A stretch of 64,000 bases of DNA from Bradyrhizobium manausense (GCF_018129685.1 NZ_JAFCLG010000005.1:1-64000), one strand, 5' to 3'. Shown: positions 46,888 to 59,256, counted from the first letter of the stretch. Program-made: numbers and translations. Notes: generated by a model not told the origin, from the letters alone.

Positions 46888-47634
46888 TTACGCCAAACGG
46901 GTCCGCAAAGCACGCTCCAAGGCGTCGAATAGGGCATTTTCGTCCGGGGTCGCAGCCACCAGGACCTGCGACGCACCGGCATCGCGCAGCACGCCGGCGA
47001 CCGTCTCGGACAGGCAGCATTGCGGGATCGCGAGGGCCGATATTTCGAGGCCCTCGTCGCGGGCGGCATCCAGAAAGGCGCGCGCGCTGCGGCGGGAGTA
47101 ATGCAGCACCGCCTCGATGCCATGAGCGGCAAAGCCCTCGCAAACATTTCGCGGGAAAACCTTGACCGGGACCATGCGATAGGTGGTCTGCGTGACCACG
47201 CTGTACCCTTCGGCGCCGAGCTCGCCACCGAGATCGCGCGACAGATCCGCGCCTGCAAGATAAAGCAGCGTGCTCTTTTTCTTCAGCAGCTTGTCACGTG
47301 CGCCCTGCATCACCGTGTCGCGCAGGGATGCCGCATCGCCACCAGCAACAATGACATTCGCGAAGCCGACCTCGCGCGCCACGGAAGCCGTGTGCTCGCC
47401 GACCGCGAACAGTGGCAGCTCGAGCAGGCCGAGATCGCGCAATTGCGGCGCGCCGGCGCGGATCGCATTCGCCGACGTGACGATCACGGCGCTATAGCCG
47501 GCCTCGCTCTCGTCGTGAAAGGGGACCGGCTCAAACTTGAGCACCGGCGCGAGCAGCACTACATGACCTCGCGCGCGCAGATGTTCCGCCGTCGCCTCAT
47601 TGTCGGGATGCGGCCGTGTGACAAGAATGGACAT
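46888..47634 (-). CDS. hemD: Uroporphyrinogen-III synthase
   Basis: This enzyme closes and flips ring D of hydroxymethylbilane to form uroporphyrinogen III in heme synthesis. The 248 residues open with ILVTRPHPDNEATAEHLRARGH and contain the weak family segments VIVTSANAIRAG and FAVGEHTASVAREVGF. It is the first gene of hemD-Mic60-hemY and is divergent from tsaD. Confidence 0.9.
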   Translation of the reverse strand: MSILVTRPHPDNEATAEHLRARGHVVLLAPVLKFEPVPFHDESEAGYSAVIVTSANAIRAGAPQLRDLGLLELPLFAVGEHTASVAREVGFANVIVAGGDAASLRDTVMQGARDKLLKKKSTLLYLAGADLSRDLGGELGAEGYSVVTQTTYRMVPVKVFPRNVCEGFAAHGIEAVLHYSRRSARAFLDAARDEGLEISALAIPQCCLSETVAGVLRDAGASQVLVAATPDENALFDALERALRTRLA

Positions 47635-47778
47635 CGCTTGTGTTCCCGGACCACGCGGCGGTGATGCATTGGCGAGGGATGACGTCGCGTGGCGATTGCA
47701 AAAGCCAACCCCGGAATGCTACCGCGTTACCAGAACTCTGCTTTGCGGATGAGCGCAAGGGGGTGAGAAGGGCGCAAA

Positions 47779-48870
47779 TTGGACAACAATTCGCCAATGC
47801 TGGTACTGGGCATCGAGACCACCTGCGACGAGACCGCGGCGGCCGTGATCGAGCGCGCGCCCGACGGCAGCGGCAAGATCCTCTCCAACATCGTGCGATC
47901 CCAGGTCGAGGAGCACGCCCGCTTCGGCGGCGTCGTGCCGGAGATCGCGGCCCGCGCGCATGTCGACCTGCTCGACGGCATCATCGACCGTGCCATGAGT
48001 GAGGCTGGCGTCGGCTTCGCCCAGCTCAACGGCGTGGCGGCCGCCGCGGGGCCAGGGCTGATCGGCGGCGTCATCGTCGGGCTGACCACCGCAAAGGCGA
48101 TCGCGATGGTGCATGATACGCCGCTGGTCGCGGTCAACCATCTCGAGGCGCATGCGCTGACGCCGCGCCTGACCGACGGCATCGCATTTCCCTATTGCCT
48201 GTTCCTCGCATCCGGCGGCCACACCCAGATCGTCGCGGTGACCGGCGTCGGCCAATATGTCCGGCTCGGCACCACCGTCGACGACGCGATCGGCGAGGCC
48301 TTCGACAAGGTCGCGAAGATGCTGGGCTTGCCCTATCCCGGCGGTCCGCAGGTCGAACGCGCGGCGGCGAACGGCGATGCCACGCGCTTCGCCTTCCCGC
48401 GTCCGATGCAGGGACGCCCCGACGCCAATTTCTCGCTATCGGGGTTGAAGACCGCGGTCCGCACCGAGGCGAGCAGGCTCACCGAGATCACATCGCAGGA
48501 CATTAGCGATCTCTGCGCAAGCTTCCAGGCTGCGGTGCTGGACTCCACAGCCGATCGCTTGAGCGTTGGCCTGAGGCTTTTCCGCGAACGGTTCGGCGCG
48601 CCCAGCGCGTTGGTCGCGGCCGGCGGTGTCGCCGCCAATCAGGCGATACGCGGCGCGCTGGAGGCCGTCGCGCGGCAAGCCGGGACGCAATTGATCATGC
48701 CGCCACCAGCGCTCTGCACCGACAATGGCGCGATGATTGCCTGGGCTGGTGCCGAACGCCTCGCGCTCGGCCTGACCGACACGATGGAGGCGCAGCCCCG
48801 CGCGCGCTGGCTGCTGGACGCCAACGCAACCGCGCCTGATGGCTATGGCAAGACGCGGGCGGGATACTAG
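47779..48870 (+). CDS. tsaD: tRNA N6-threonylcarbamoyladenosine transferase subunit
   Basis: TsaD with TsaB and TsaE transfers threonylcarbamoyl to A37 of tRNAs reading ANN codons. The 363 residues have the ASKHA motifs [13 protein letters not shown], the metal-binding VNHLEAHAL, and [15 protein letters not shown] at 47779, preceded by AGAAGGG, is taken as the start; an ATG six codons later lacks a ribosome site but matches the usual family N-terminus better. gpsA begins two bases after the stop. Confidence 0.93.
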   Translation: MDNNSPMLVLGIETTCDETAAAVIERAPDGSGKILSNIVRSQVEEHARFGGVVPEIAARAHVDLLDGIIDRAMSEAGVGFAQLNGVAAAAGPGLIGGVIVGLTTAKAIAMVHDTPLVAVNHLEAHALTPRLTDGIAFPYCLFLASGGHTQIVAVTGVGQYVRLGTTVDDAIGEAFDKVAKMLGLPYPGGPQVERAAANGDATRFAFPRPMQGRPDANFSLSGLKTAVRTEASRLTEITSQDISDLCASFQAAVLDSTADRLSVGLRLFRERFGAPSALVAAGGVAANQAIRGALEAVARQAGTQLIMPPPALCTDNGAMIAWAGAERLALGLTDTMEAQPRARWLLDANATAPDGYGKTRAGY

Positions 48871-48872
48871 CG

Positions 48873-49853
48873 ATGACCCGATTCGACTCCGTCGCGGTGA
48901 TCGGTGCCGGCGCCTGGGGCACGGCGCTGGCGACGGTGGCCGCGCGCGCCGGACGGAACGTGACATTGTGGGCCCGCAATGCCGATCATGCCGCGCGGAT
49001 CTCCTCGACCCGTGACAATCCGCGGCTGGCGGGCGTGCAACTCGCGCCGGACATCTTCGTGACGAGCGATCTGGCGCTCGCCGCACGCGCCGACATGCTT
49101 CTGATCGTGACACCTGCGCAGCATCTGCGCGGCGCCGTCAACATGCTGGCCTCGCATGTCATCGGGCCCGTGCCGATCATCGCCTGCGCCAAGGGCATCG
49201 AGCACGGTACCCACAAATTCATGACCGACGTGATCGCGGAAGCCGCGCCCCATGCGATCCCTGGGATCCTCTCGGGCCCGAGCTTTGCCGACGACGTCGC
49301 GCGCGGCTTGCCGACGGCCGTGACACTGGCGACAAAGGACGAGGCCCTGGCGAGCGCATTGGTGCAGGCACTGGGCTCGGCAACGTTCCGGCCCTATCAC
49401 ACCACTGACGTCCGCGGCGTCGAGATCGGCGGCGCCGCCAAGAACGTGCTGGCGATTGCGGTCGGCATCGCGGTCGGGCGAAAGCTCGGCGCTTCCGCGC
49501 AGGCCGCGCTCACGACCCGCGGCTTTGCCGAACTGGCTCGTTTGGGCCGCGCGCTCGGTGCGCGCAGGGAGACGCTCACCGGCTTGTCCGGTCTCGGCGA
49601 TCTGATCCTGACCTGTTCAAGCCCGCAGTCGCGCAATTTCGCACTTGGGCTGGCACTCGGACGCGGCGAGCTGCCGCCGGCCGGCAAGCTGGCCGAAGGC
49701 GAATCCACCGCGCCGGTGCTGATCGAGCTCGCCGCTTCGCAAAACGTCGAGATGCCCGTATCAGAAGCCGTCGCTTCGATCCTGAGCGGCCGGAGCACGA
49801 TCGACGCCGCGATCTCGGGTTTGTTGACCCGTCCCTTCAAGGCAGAGGAATGA
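48873..49853 (+). CDS. gpsA: Glycerol-3-phosphate dehydrogenase [NAD(P)+]
   Basis: This enzyme reduces dihydroxyacetone phosphate to sn-glycerol 3-phosphate for phospholipid synthesis. The 326 residues have the dinucleotide motif [23 protein letters not shown] and the catalytic Lys in [13 protein letters not shown]. It follows tsaD after two bases and overlaps the EVE gene by four, so the three genes form one operon. Confidence 0.95.
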   Translation: MTRFDSVAVIGAGAWGTALATVAARAGRNVTLWARNADHAARISSTRDNPRLAGVQLAPDIFVTSDLALAARADMLLIVTPAQHLRGAVNMLASHVIGPVPIIACAKGIEHGTHKFMTDVIAEAAPHAIPGILSGPSFADDVARGLPTAVTLATKDEALASALVQALGSATFRPYHTTDVRGVEIGGAAKNVLAIAVGIAVGRKLGASAQAALTTRGFAELARLGRALGARRETLTGLSGLGDLILTCSSPQSRNFALGLALGRGELPPAGKLAEGESTAPVLIELAASQNVEMPVSEAVASILSGRSTIDAAISGLLTRPFKAEE

Positions 49854-50269
49854 ACATGGCGTACTGGCTGGTGAAATCCGAACCATCGGTGTGGTCCTGG
49901 GACCAGCAGGTTGCGAAGGGCGCCAAGGGCGAGGCCTGGACCGGCGTGCGCAACTTCACCGCGCGGCAGAACCTCGTGAACATGAAGAAGGGCGACAAGG
50001 CGTTCTTCTACCATTCCAACGAGGGCAAGGAGATCGTCGGCATCGCGGAAGTCATCAAGGAGGCCTATCCGGATCCGACGGACAAGACCGAAAAGTTCGT
50101 CTGCGTCGACATCAAGGCCGACAAGCCGTTGAAGACACCAGTCACGATGGCCGCGATCAAGGCGGACAAGAGGCTCGCAGACATGGCGCTGGTGAAATAT
50201 TCGCGACTGTCGGTGCAGCCGGTAACGGCCGAAGAGTGGAAGCTCGTCTGCAAGATGGGCGGGATGTAG
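49850..50269 (+). CDS. EVE domain-containing protein
   Basis: A 139-residue single-domain EVE protein of the PUA-like fold, opening [14 protein letters not shown] with the conserved Trp and continuing [16 protein letters not shown] domains bind modified bases in DNA or RNA; stand-alone members have been linked to reading of modified cytosines. Start 49850 overlaps gpsA; an ATG two codons on is also possible. Confidence 0.9.
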   Translation: MNMAYWLVKSEPSVWSWDQQVAKGAKGEAWTGVRNFTARQNLVNMKKGDKAFFYHSNEGKEIVGIAEVIKEAYPDPTDKTEKFVCVDIKADKPLKTPVTMAAIKADKRLADMALVKYSRLSVQPVTAEEWKLVCKMGGM

Positions 50270-50279
50270 CGCCGCCGCC

Positions 50280-50362
50280 GTAGCCCGGATGGAGCGAAGC
50301 GCAATCCGGGAAAGTCTTTACGCCGCACGATCCCGGATTTCGCTTCGCTCCATCCAGGCTAC
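50280..50362. repeat. Intergenic palindrome, family D
   Basis: GTAGCCCGGATGGAGCGAAG with CAATCCGGG is mirrored by CCCGGATTTCG with CGCTCCATCCAGGCTAC. The other copy is at 60863-60946. It lies between the convergent EVE and topoisomerase genes. Confidence 0.85.
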
Positions 50363-50375
50363 GAACCGAAACTCG

Positions 50376-51545
50376 TCACACCGCCGCGGTTGCCACGACC
50401 TGCTGCAAAAGCTGCTCGCGGCGCGCCTGCGAACGCTGGCCCTTCATCGTCGCCGCAAAACGTTCGAGGATGCCGTCCTCGAAAGCGGTGACGATGGTGT
50501 CGTGGACGTAGCTCTTGCGGCAGATCGCCGGCGTGTTGGAGAGCTTGTCGGCGGCGGCGCGGATCGCATCGAGCACCTGCTTCTTGCGGCCGCGCTGGCT
50601 GGTTGCCGGCGTGATCCGTGACAGCGATTCCACGACGACGGCCGACGCCATCAGCGTACGAAAATCCTTGAGCGATATCTTGATGCCGGCGATCTCGCGC
50701 AGGAACGCATTCACCTGCGTGGTGCTGACCGCGCGAACGATGCCGTAGGCATCGCGATACTGGAACATGCGTTTGCCGGGGACGCCATTGAGAATGCCGA
50801 TGGCGCGCACCAGCTTGGCGGCGTCGCATTCTTTCCGCACCGCCTTGCCGCCCTTGGCCTTGAAGGTCAGCACGAAGCTGTCGTCTTCGAGGGTGACGTT
50901 GGACTTCAGCAGCGTGGTCGCGCCCCGGGTGCCGTTGAGGCGGGCGTAGGATTCATTGCCGGGACGGATCGCGGTGCGCGCGATCAGCTCGATCACGGCC
51001 GAGAGTGCGAATTCACGCGTCGGCTCGTCGCCCGACAGGAACGCCGAGACCTTGCGCCGGATCCTCGGCAGCGCACCGACGAGCTTTTCCAGGCGATGCG
51101 CCTTGCGGTGCTCGCGGACCTTCTCCCAGTCGGCGTGATAGCGATATTGCAACCGGCCCGCGGCATCGCGGCCGACCGCCTGAAGGTGCGTGCTCGGATC
51201 GGCCGAGTAGCGCACCTCGCGATAGGCCGGCGGCACTGCCATGGCGTGCAGCCGGCGAATAGTCCGGGCATCACGGATATGGGCGCCGTTCGGGCGGACG
51301 AAGGAATAGCCTTTACCGCGCTTGATGCGGCGGATGGTCAGCTCGTTCTGGTCGCCGAGCCGCAGGCCCAGCTCCTTGGCCAGCGCCTCGACCGCAGCCG
51401 GGGACGCAGAATCGAACACCTTTTTCGGACTGGGACGGCTGGAGCTGGCCGGTTTCGGCCATTGTCCAAGGGCCTTGGCCAGCGCAATGGCGGCAGGATC
51501 GGCCGAAGCAGGCCGCATCGCTCCGAGATTCTGCTGATCCATCAT
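50376..51545 (-). CDS. DNA topoisomerase IB (poxvirus-like)
   Basis: The 389-residue enzyme relaxes supercoils by a 3'-phosphotyrosyl nick. It has the family core GKGYSFVRPNG, the catalytic Arg/Lys segments around TAIRPGNESYARLNGTRGATTL, and the active-site Tyr346 in CRKSYVHDT. This eukaryote/virus-like type is sporadic in bacteria and common in rhizobia. No DNA repair partner (such as Ku or LigD) is adjacent. Confidence 0.9.
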   Translation of the reverse strand: MMDQQNLGAMRPASADPAAIALAKALGQWPKPASSSRPSPKKVFDSASPAAVEALAKELGLRLGDQNELTIRRIKRGKGYSFVRPNGAHIRDARTIRRLHAMAVPPAYREVRYSADPSTHLQAVGRDAAGRLQYRYHADWEKVREHRKAHRLEKLVGALPRIRRKVSAFLSGDEPTREFALSAVIELIARTAIRPGNESYARLNGTRGATTLLKSNVTLEDDSFVLTFKAKGGKAVRKECDAAKLVRAIGILNGVPGKRMFQYRDAYGIVRAVSTTQVNAFLREIAGIKISLKDFRTLMASAVVVESLSRITPATSQRGRKKQVLDAIRAAADKLSNTPAICRKSYVHDTIVTAFEDGILERFAATMKGQRSQARREQLLQQVVATAAV

Positions 51546-51943
51546 AGTCTTACGCCTTGACCCTGTCCGCTATCGTTCAATGCCGCTGTTCTGATGTTTG
51601 TTCCAAGGGGTCTCTTCGGACCCGGGTTAGCCACTTAGGGTGTTCCGAACGGCATTGCGAGTCCCGAATCACTGAGAGGCGGTTTCTAAATACCTCCTGC
51701 GACGCATGGGCGCCCTGCACGAGCGACTTCTGGAGATTGGGTAAAGAGCAAGAACCCGTCAGCCGGGCTGTTTCAGACTCGCGACAGCCAGTCGCTGCGG
51801 GTTTGATTTTCCGCATGGCCGGCCGCTCGCCGAAGGTCCAGCTTGTCCTCCTTGTCGGGGCCGGTTAGCCCGACGCATAATCGATCAACGATGAAGTGGC
51901 TCGCCAGTCCGCCGTGCTCGGCTTGCCGTATGTGGAGGGAAGC
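51546..51943. other. 398-base region before acs, no supported gene
   Basis: Short ORFs of up to about 100 codons occur on both strands here but show no signal peptide, family motif or ribosome site, and base 3-position use is unlike the neighbours. GGGTCTCTTCGGACCC near 51609 is a small hairpin. Control of acs may lie here; no operator was recognised. Confidence 0.5.
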
Positions 51944-53890
<1,947 letters not shown>

Positions 53891-53902
53891 GGCACCACTT
53901 TT

Positions 53903-54006
53903 GTCATTCCGGGGCGATGCGTCAGCATCGAACCCGGAATCCATCGAACCACCGAACGCGCGGCAAGATGGATTCCGGGTTCGCGCTCCGCGCGCCGCGG
54001 AATGAC
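53903..54006. repeat. Intergenic palindrome, family A
   Basis: GTCATTCCGGGG and CGCGGAATGAC are outer arms and CCCGGAATCCAT and ATGGATTCCGGG inner arms, around a centre rich in CG. It lies 12 bases after the acs stop. Confidence 0.85.
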
Positions 54007-54267
54007 GGAGGCTGGTCCCTCACGCACTTGTCAGGGCGGGCGCCTCCGCAGGGGTATCTTTCCCGCCGAGTGTTGTTTTCAAGTCATTTACTTTATTTCG
54101 AACATTTCCTTTCTTGCCCCTGCTGGCTCGCCACTGACGGCCGCGCGTGGAAACTGTCCGGTTAACAAGCGCGGTTAAGAATGTCCCCTAACAAGGACTT
54201 GGCGAGGCAGCCCATTGCCGGTTTTGCGTGAATTTGGACTGATACGTTCGGGGTTAAGGGGAAATCG
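54007..54267. other. Upstream region of the L,D-transpeptidase gene, no gene
   Basis: The region has an AT-richer block at about 54065-54115 (TTTACTTTATTTCGAAC) that could hold a promoter, then GC-rich DNA. No ORF with family content is present. Confidence 0.4.
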
Positions 54268-54783
54268 ATGTCCATGAAGATTGCACTGGCGCTGGCCGCC
54301 ACCATCGCTGCAGGGGCCTTGATGTCGACGGCAGCCGAGGCGCGGCCGGAAATGGTCGGCGCGCACCTGGCCGACTATTCGCCGGGCACCATCGTGGTCA
54401 AAACCAACGAGCGCCGGCTTTACCTGATCCTCGATGACGGCCACGCCGTGCGCTATCCGGTCGGCGTCGGCAAATCAGGCAAGCAATGGGCCGGCACTAC
54501 GCGCATCGACGGCAAATATCGCAACCCGGCATGGTCGCCGCCCGCCGAGGTGAAGCGCGACAAGCCGCAGCTGCCCGACGTGATCCCCGGCGGCTCGCCG
54601 CGCAATCCGATGGGCGTTGCGGCGATGACGCTGGCCGGCGGCGAATACGCCATCCACGGCACCAACGTGCCGGGGTCGGTCGGCGGCTTCGTCTCCTATG
54701 GCTGCATCCGCATGCTCAACGACGACATCACCGATCTCTACAGCCGCGTCTCGGTCGGCACCAAGGTGGTCGTGACGCGCTGA
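54268..54783 (+). CDS. L,D-transpeptidase (YkuD fold), secreted
   Basis: The 171-residue protein has a signal peptide ending at AEARP (residue 26) and a YkuD domain with the active site His130-Gly-Thr, SYGCIR (nucleophile Cys146) and Arg148. Such enzymes make 3-3 cross-links in peptidoglycan or attach lipoproteins. Start 54268 follows AAGGGG. It ends at a strong terminator. Confidence 0.92.
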   Translation: MSMKIALALAATIAAGALMSTAAEARPEMVGAHLADYSPGTIVVKTNERRLYLILDDGHAVRYPVGVGKSGKQWAGTTRIDGKYRNPAWSPPAEVKRDKPQLPDVIPGGSPRNPMGVAAMTLAGGEYAIHGTNVPGSVGGFVSYGCIRMLNDDITDLYSRVSVGTKVVVTR

Positions 54784-54806
54784 TCATCGCGGTCAGGACA
54801 AAGTCT

Positions 54807-54839
54807 GAAAAAGCCGTGTCGTCAGACGCGGCTTTTTTG
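54807..54839. terminator. Bidirectional terminator
   Basis: AAAAAGCCGTGTC and GACGCGGCTTTTTT form a 13-position stem with a four-base loop. T runs are present on both strands, so it serves the convergent L,D-transpeptidase and nuclease genes; the latter's stop codon begins one base after it. Confidence 0.9.
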
Positions 54840-55430
54840 TTACCAGAACCGCCAGCCGCGTGTGCACCAGCCGTCGCGATGACCGCCATTGTAGCTGCGC
54901 GCGTACCCGCCCGCGAGCATCGCGGCGGATACGTTGATGGTTCGCTTCGTTGCGACGTCGGCGAGAACGCGACCATATTTCTCCGTGCCGAGATTGTAGA
55001 TCGTGACGCCGCCCTGGCTGAGCAGATTGCGCAGCGCCTCGGTGGCGGCTTCCGCCTTGTCCAGCTCGTCCCGGCAGGACGCCTTCATTTCGGGTGCATC
55101 AATGCCGCGCAGGCGAACCCGCGCGACGAGATCGCGTCCGTCGCGCTGATGCACGCGGGCCAGAAACGTGTCGCCGTCGATGGTGCGGATGACGTCGATC
55201 GGCAGGCGGTCCTCCGGATTGCCCGCGTGCTGGAGGATGATCTCGGCATCCTGCGTGCGATCGTCGGCCGGATGTGGAACCGGCCAGTTGGTGCCATGCC
55301 GAGAGACCAGCACGATTGCGGTGACGATGCCGACCACGAACATCCACGGCAACAGTCCGGAGAAGCGACGGCCGAATGGCGAGCCGCCGTAGGACGGGCG
55401 ATAGGAGCTATCCGGATCAAAACGCGACAT
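54840..55430 (-). CDS. Thermonuclease-family protein with membrane anchor
   Basis: The 196-residue protein has a membrane segment at about 26-44 and a SNase-like domain (about 78-190) with VIRTIDGDTF, RLRGIDAPE and KYGRVLADV, the usual Arg, Asp and Glu residues. It is probably anchored in the inner membrane with the nuclease domain in the periplasm. Confidence 0.85.
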   Translation of the reverse strand: MSRFDPDSSYRPSYGGSPFGRRFSGLLPWMFVVGIVTAIVLVSRHGTNWPVPHPADDRTQDAEIILQHAGNPEDRLPIDVIRTIDGDTFLARVHQRDGRDLVARVRLRGIDAPEMKASCRDELDKAEAATEALRNLLSQGGVTIYNLGTEKYGRVLADVATKRTINVSAAMLAGGYARSYNGGHRDGWCTRGWRFW

Positions 55431-55473
55431 TCGCGCACGCTAGGGCTGAGTCGGCCGGACCGGCAAGCCGGCG

Positions 55474-55680
55474 TCAGAAATCCGAAGCGATACCCTTGCG
55501 CTCCCAATCGCCGTAGCGGGTGGGCTCAGGCCCCTTCGGCCCCTGCAATTCCTTTGGTGCCGCCGCATCGGCCTTGGCACGCGCCGCCGCGGCCCGCCGA
55601 CGCTCCTCCGCTTCAGCCAGCGCGCGCTGGGCGGCCGGCGGCAACGGCTTACGATTGGAGGCGGGGGCTTGGTCGTTCAT
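55474..55680 (-). CDS. DUF1674 protein, SdhAF4-like succinate dehydrogenase assembly factor
   Basis: A 68-residue protein whose C-terminus has the DUF1674 signature GPEPTRYGDWERKGIASDF. SdhAF4 helps load flavinylated SdhA into complex II in mitochondria and alphaproteobacteria. The 45-codon upstream extension contains no family sequence and runs into the intergenic region, so 55680 is taken. Its target sdhCDAB is about 52 kb away. Confidence 0.85.
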   Translation of the reverse strand: MNDQAPASNRKPLPPAAQRALAEAEERRRAAAARAKADAAAPKELQGPKGPEPTRYGDWERKGIASDF

Positions 55681-55867
55681 CGTTTGGGTCCTAGCGCAGG
55701 ATCGCGGCAGGCGCGACGTCCAATAACGCATTGCTGAAATGGCAGCCAAGGCCTCAAATCGCCAGAGGCCATTCTTACATTTGGCATATTCGCATGCCAT
55801 TTGTGCAGTTCTCAAGGCATGCGCCCATCTTGGCGGAACTGCCGCTCGCTCAGAACCTTACTGCCGC

Positions 55868-57214
55868 ATGCCATCTCAACGTTTCGCCCCACCGTCCGAA
55901 GTGCCCGGTCTCGCGGCGCGACGGATCGCTGCCGACATCGTCGACGGCGTCCTGCACAAGCACCGCACGCTTGACGACCAGCTCGACGGCTCCGGCGCCC
56001 ATCCCGGCCTGAAGACACTCGCCGATCGCGACCGCGCGCTGATGCGGCGTCTGGTCGCGACCATCCTGCGTCGCCTTGGCACGCTCGGCCATGTGCTGTC
56101 GCGGCTGCTCGACAAGGGCATTCCCTCCGACGCGCCGCGCGCGCAGAGCGCGCTTCTCATCGGTGCCGCCCAGATTCTCTGGATGGACGTGCCCGATCAC
56201 GCCGCGGTCGATCTCTCGGTTCGGCTAGTACAGTCCGACCGGCGTGCTGCGCGCTATGCCGGCCTCGTCAACGCCGTGCTGCGCCGTTGCGCGCGCGAGG
56301 GCCAGGCGCTGGTCGAGGAAGTCGCAGCGCAATCGCTGGACCTGCCGCCCTGGCTGCTGGCGCGCTGGAGCGCGCATTACGGCGAGGCGACTGCGCGAGA
56401 TATGGCGCTGGCGCTCGGTCACGAACCTTCGCTCGATCTCACTGTGAAGTCCGATGCCGCGCAATGGGCGAGCCGATTGCACGGCGAAGTGCTGCCGACT
56501 GGATCGGTGCGCACAGTGCTGCACGGCGTCGTGACGATGTTGCCCGGCTTTTCGGAAGGACAGTGGTGGGTGCAGGACGCCGCCGCCGCGCTGCCCGTCC
56601 GGCTGTTTGGCGACCTTGCCGGTAAATCCATCGCCGATCTCTGCGCCGCACCCGGCGGCAAGACCGCACAGCTGGCGCAGGCTGGCGCGCGTGTCACGGC
56701 GCTCGACCGTTCGCCCGCCCGCGTCGCACGCCTGCGCGAAAACCTGAACCGGCTGTCGCTCCAGGCGGAGACTGTCGTCGCCGACGCGGTGGAATGGACG
56801 GGACCGGCAGACGGCTTCGATGGAATCCTGGTCGATGCGCCCTGCACCTCGACCGGGACGATCCGCCGGCACCCCGACGTTGCCTGGCTGCGGCAGGAGA
56901 CCGACATCGCCTCGATGACCGTCCTCCAACAACGGCTGCTGAAGAAATCCGTCTCGCTGCTCAAATCGGGTGGAACGCTGGTCTACTGCACGTGTTCGCT
57001 GGAACCCGAAGAGGGCGAGCAGGCTGTCGCCACATTGCTGGCCGCGGAACCCTCGCTTCGCCGCGTACCGGTCGAGGCCGGCGAGGTCTCCGGGCTCGGC
57101 GAGATCATTACCGCGGACGGCGATCTCCGGACCCTGCCGAGCCACCTGCCGCACGCCGACCCGAAGCTCGGCGGGCTCGACGGATTTTTTGCGGCCCGGC
57201 TCGTTAAATCCTGA
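55868..57214 (+). CDS. rsmB: 16S rRNA m5C methyltransferase (RsmB family)
   Basis: The 448-residue protein has an N-terminal NusB-like domain (about 10-135) and a SAM-dependent m5C methyltransferase domain. The latter has LCAAPGGKTAQLA, DAPCTSTGTIRRHPD (catalytic Cys) and CTCSLEPEEGE (second Cys). RsmB methylates C967 of 16S rRNA. The start at MPSQRFAPPS (55868) was chosen; the longer frame begins in the intergenic region. The heparinase-like gene follows after 118 bases. Confidence 0.85.
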   Translation: MPSQRFAPPSEVPGLAARRIAADIVDGVLHKHRTLDDQLDGSGAHPGLKTLADRDRALMRRLVATILRRLGTLGHVLSRLLDKGIPSDAPRAQSALLIGAAQILWMDVPDHAAVDLSVRLVQSDRRAARYAGLVNAVLRRCAREGQALVEEVAAQSLDLPPWLLARWSAHYGEATARDMALALGHEPSLDLTVKSDAAQWASRLHGEVLPTGSVRTVLHGVVTMLPGFSEGQWWVQDAAAALPVRLFGDLAGKSIADLCAAPGGKTAQLAQAGARVTALDRSPARVARLRENLNRLSLQAETVVADAVEWTGPADGFDGILVDAPCTSTGTIRRHPDVAWLRQETDIASMTVLQQRLLKKSVSLLKSGGTLVYCTCSLEPEEGEQAVATLLAAEPSLRRVPVEAGEVSGLGEIITADGDLRTLPSHLPHADPKLGGLDGFFAARLVKS

Positions 57215-57332
57215 TTTTGCACCGGATTTTGCGACCACTGGACTGATTCGAGACCTTTCAAGGTGGTGTCAGCCGGCCGATTTTGGGATTAATAAGGATT
57301 CGTCGGAATCCTCTCCCCCTTCAAGGCAAGGC

Positions 57333-59090
57333 GTGTCGGTCGCTCAACGCAGACGTATCTCGACGCTGGTGATGAACCGCTTCGCGCGGAACATGCTCGC
57401 GCGCGCGAGCGGCGGTTCCGTTGCGCTGTCGCGGGTCTGGCCCGGCCGCACCGACCGGCTGATCATCGCGCCGCATGACCTGCGTACCGCCGATGCGACG
57501 CGCGCCGCCGAGATCTATGCCGGGCGCTTCGTCTTCGCCGGCAAGATCGTCAATTGCCACGGCCGCTCGATCTTCGATCTCGACCCGCCGTCGGAGGATT
57601 GGGAGGTCGCGCTGCTCGGCTTTGGCTGGCTACGCCATTTGCGCGCCGCCGACACGGCGCTGACGCGGGCGAATGCGCGCGCGCTGGTCGAAGACTGGAT
57701 CAGCAACCCCGCGAACAAGCGCCGGCCCGTGGCCCGCCGCGCCGACGTGCTGGCGCGGCGCGTGATCTCCCTGCTGTCGCAGGCGCCGCTGGTGCTGGGC
57801 GACACCGACAACAAATTCTATCGCCGTTACCTGCGCGCGCTGGCACGCGAGATCCGCTTCCTGCGCTACACCATGGTCAACATCCCCGACGGGGTGCCAA
57901 AACTGCAGGTGCAGATCGCGTTGTGCTACACGACACTGTGCCTCGCCAACCAGGCCCGTCACATCCGCAGCGCGTCGAAAAAACTCTCCGACGAATTGCA
58001 GCGGCAGATCCTCCCCGACGGCGGGCACATCTCCCGCAATCCGGGCGCCCTGATCGAACTCTTGATCGACCTGTTGCCGCTGCGGCAGACCTTTGCCGCG
58101 CGCAATATCGCGCCACCGCCTGCGCTGCTCAATGCGATCGACCGCATGATGCCGATGCTGCGCTTCTTCCGGCATGGCGACGGCAATTTCGCGCTGTTCA
58201 ACGGCATGAGCGCGACACCGTCCGACCTGCTGGCCACGCTGCTCGCCTATGATGACGCCCATGGCGCGCCGATGGCGAACATGCCGCATACCGGATTCCA
58301 GCGCCTTGATGCCGGTCCGACCACGCTGATCATCGACACCGGCCCACCACCGCCCCCCGGCGTCAGCCACGACGCGCACGCCGGTTGCCTGTCGTTCGAA
58401 CTGTCCTCCGGCATCAGCCGCATCGTCACCAATTGCGGCATGCCGACCACGGGCCGTGACAATTGGCGGCCGTTCGCGCGCGGCACCGCGGCGCATTCGA
58501 CGCTGACCTATCACGAGACGTCCTCGTGCCAGTTCGTCGAGATGTCGGCGATGAAGCGGCTGTTGCGCGGCGCGCCGATCATCAGCGGCCCACAGGAGGT
58601 CGAGAGCTATCGGGAGGTCGTCGAGGGCGGCACGCTGCTGACGACCTCGCATGACGGCTATCTCGCCAAGTTCGGCGTGATCCATCGCCGCGTGCTGATG
58701 GTCGCCAATGACGGGGCGCGCATCGACGGCGAGGATTCGCTGTCGCCGCCGCAGGGCGCGCGGCTCAAGGGCACGGATGCCGATTTCGCGCTGCGCTTCC
58801 ATCTGCATCCGGCGGTGAAGGCGAGCCGTCTGTCGGATGCCCGCGGCGTCATGCTGGTCTTGCCGAACCGCGACGTCTGGACCTTCGAGGCTCTCGACGA
58901 CAAGGTCGACCTCGAGGACAGCGTGTTCCTGGCCGGCAATGACGGCCCCCGCCGCACCGCCCAGATCGTGATCCGCCAGGATGCCCGTCAGGCGCCCTCG
59001 ATCCGCTGGAGTTTTGTGCGTTCCACGGCCTCGCCGTCGGTGACCAACGCCCGCCGCAATGCGCGGCGCGAACCGGAACTTCCGCTGTAA
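57333..59090 (+). CDS. Heparinase II/III family protein
   Basis: The 585-residue protein has an alpha-helical toroid part (about 60-300) and a C-terminal beta domain with [40 protein letters not shown] and PNRDVWTF, all typical of the family. The substrate in rhizobia is unknown, perhaps an alginate-like or capsular polysaccharide. A GTG at 57333 preceded by AAGG is taken; ATG at 57372 would give 572 residues. The order rsmB-heparinase-purH is known from other Rhizobiales. Confidence 0.75.
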   Translation: MSVAQRRRISTLVMNRFARNMLARASGGSVALSRVWPGRTDRLIIAPHDLRTADATRAAEIYAGRFVFAGKIVNCHGRSIFDLDPPSEDWEVALLGFGWLRHLRAADTALTRANARALVEDWISNPANKRRPVARRADVLARRVISLLSQAPLVLGDTDNKFYRRYLRALAREIRFLRYTMVNIPDGVPKLQVQIALCYTTLCLANQARHIRSASKKLSDELQRQILPDGGHISRNPGALIELLIDLLPLRQTFAARNIAPPPALLNAIDRMMPMLRFFRHGDGNFALFNGMSATPSDLLATLLAYDDAHGAPMANMPHTGFQRLDAGPTTLIIDTGPPPPPGVSHDAHAGCLSFELSSGISRIVTNCGMPTTGRDNWRPFARGTAAHSTLTYHETSSCQFVEMSAMKRLLRGAPIISGPQEVESYREVVEGGTLLTTSHDGYLAKFGVIHRRVLMVANDGARIDGEDSLSPPQGARLKGTDADFALRFHLHPAVKASRLSDARGVMLVLPNRDVWTFEALDDKVDLEDSVFLAGNDGPRRTAQIVIRQDARQAPSIRWSFVRSTASPSVTNARRNARREPELPL

Positions 59091-59256
59091 ACAGGCGCGA
59101 TCCGGTCCCATCTACCGGTTGAGAGGCATGCCAAAAGCTGCTATCGAGCGCTCGTTCGCGCGACTGGCGACCTTGGATGGAGCACCATCGGGAAGCGCGA
59201 CACATACCCGCCGCGCGCCTGGGCATAGACACTCCTTAAGACAGAGGATCTTGCTC

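Noticed and set aside
51557..51868. Short ORFs on both strands before acs
   Set aside because: No ribosome site, signal or family, and codon third positions unlike real genes nearby.
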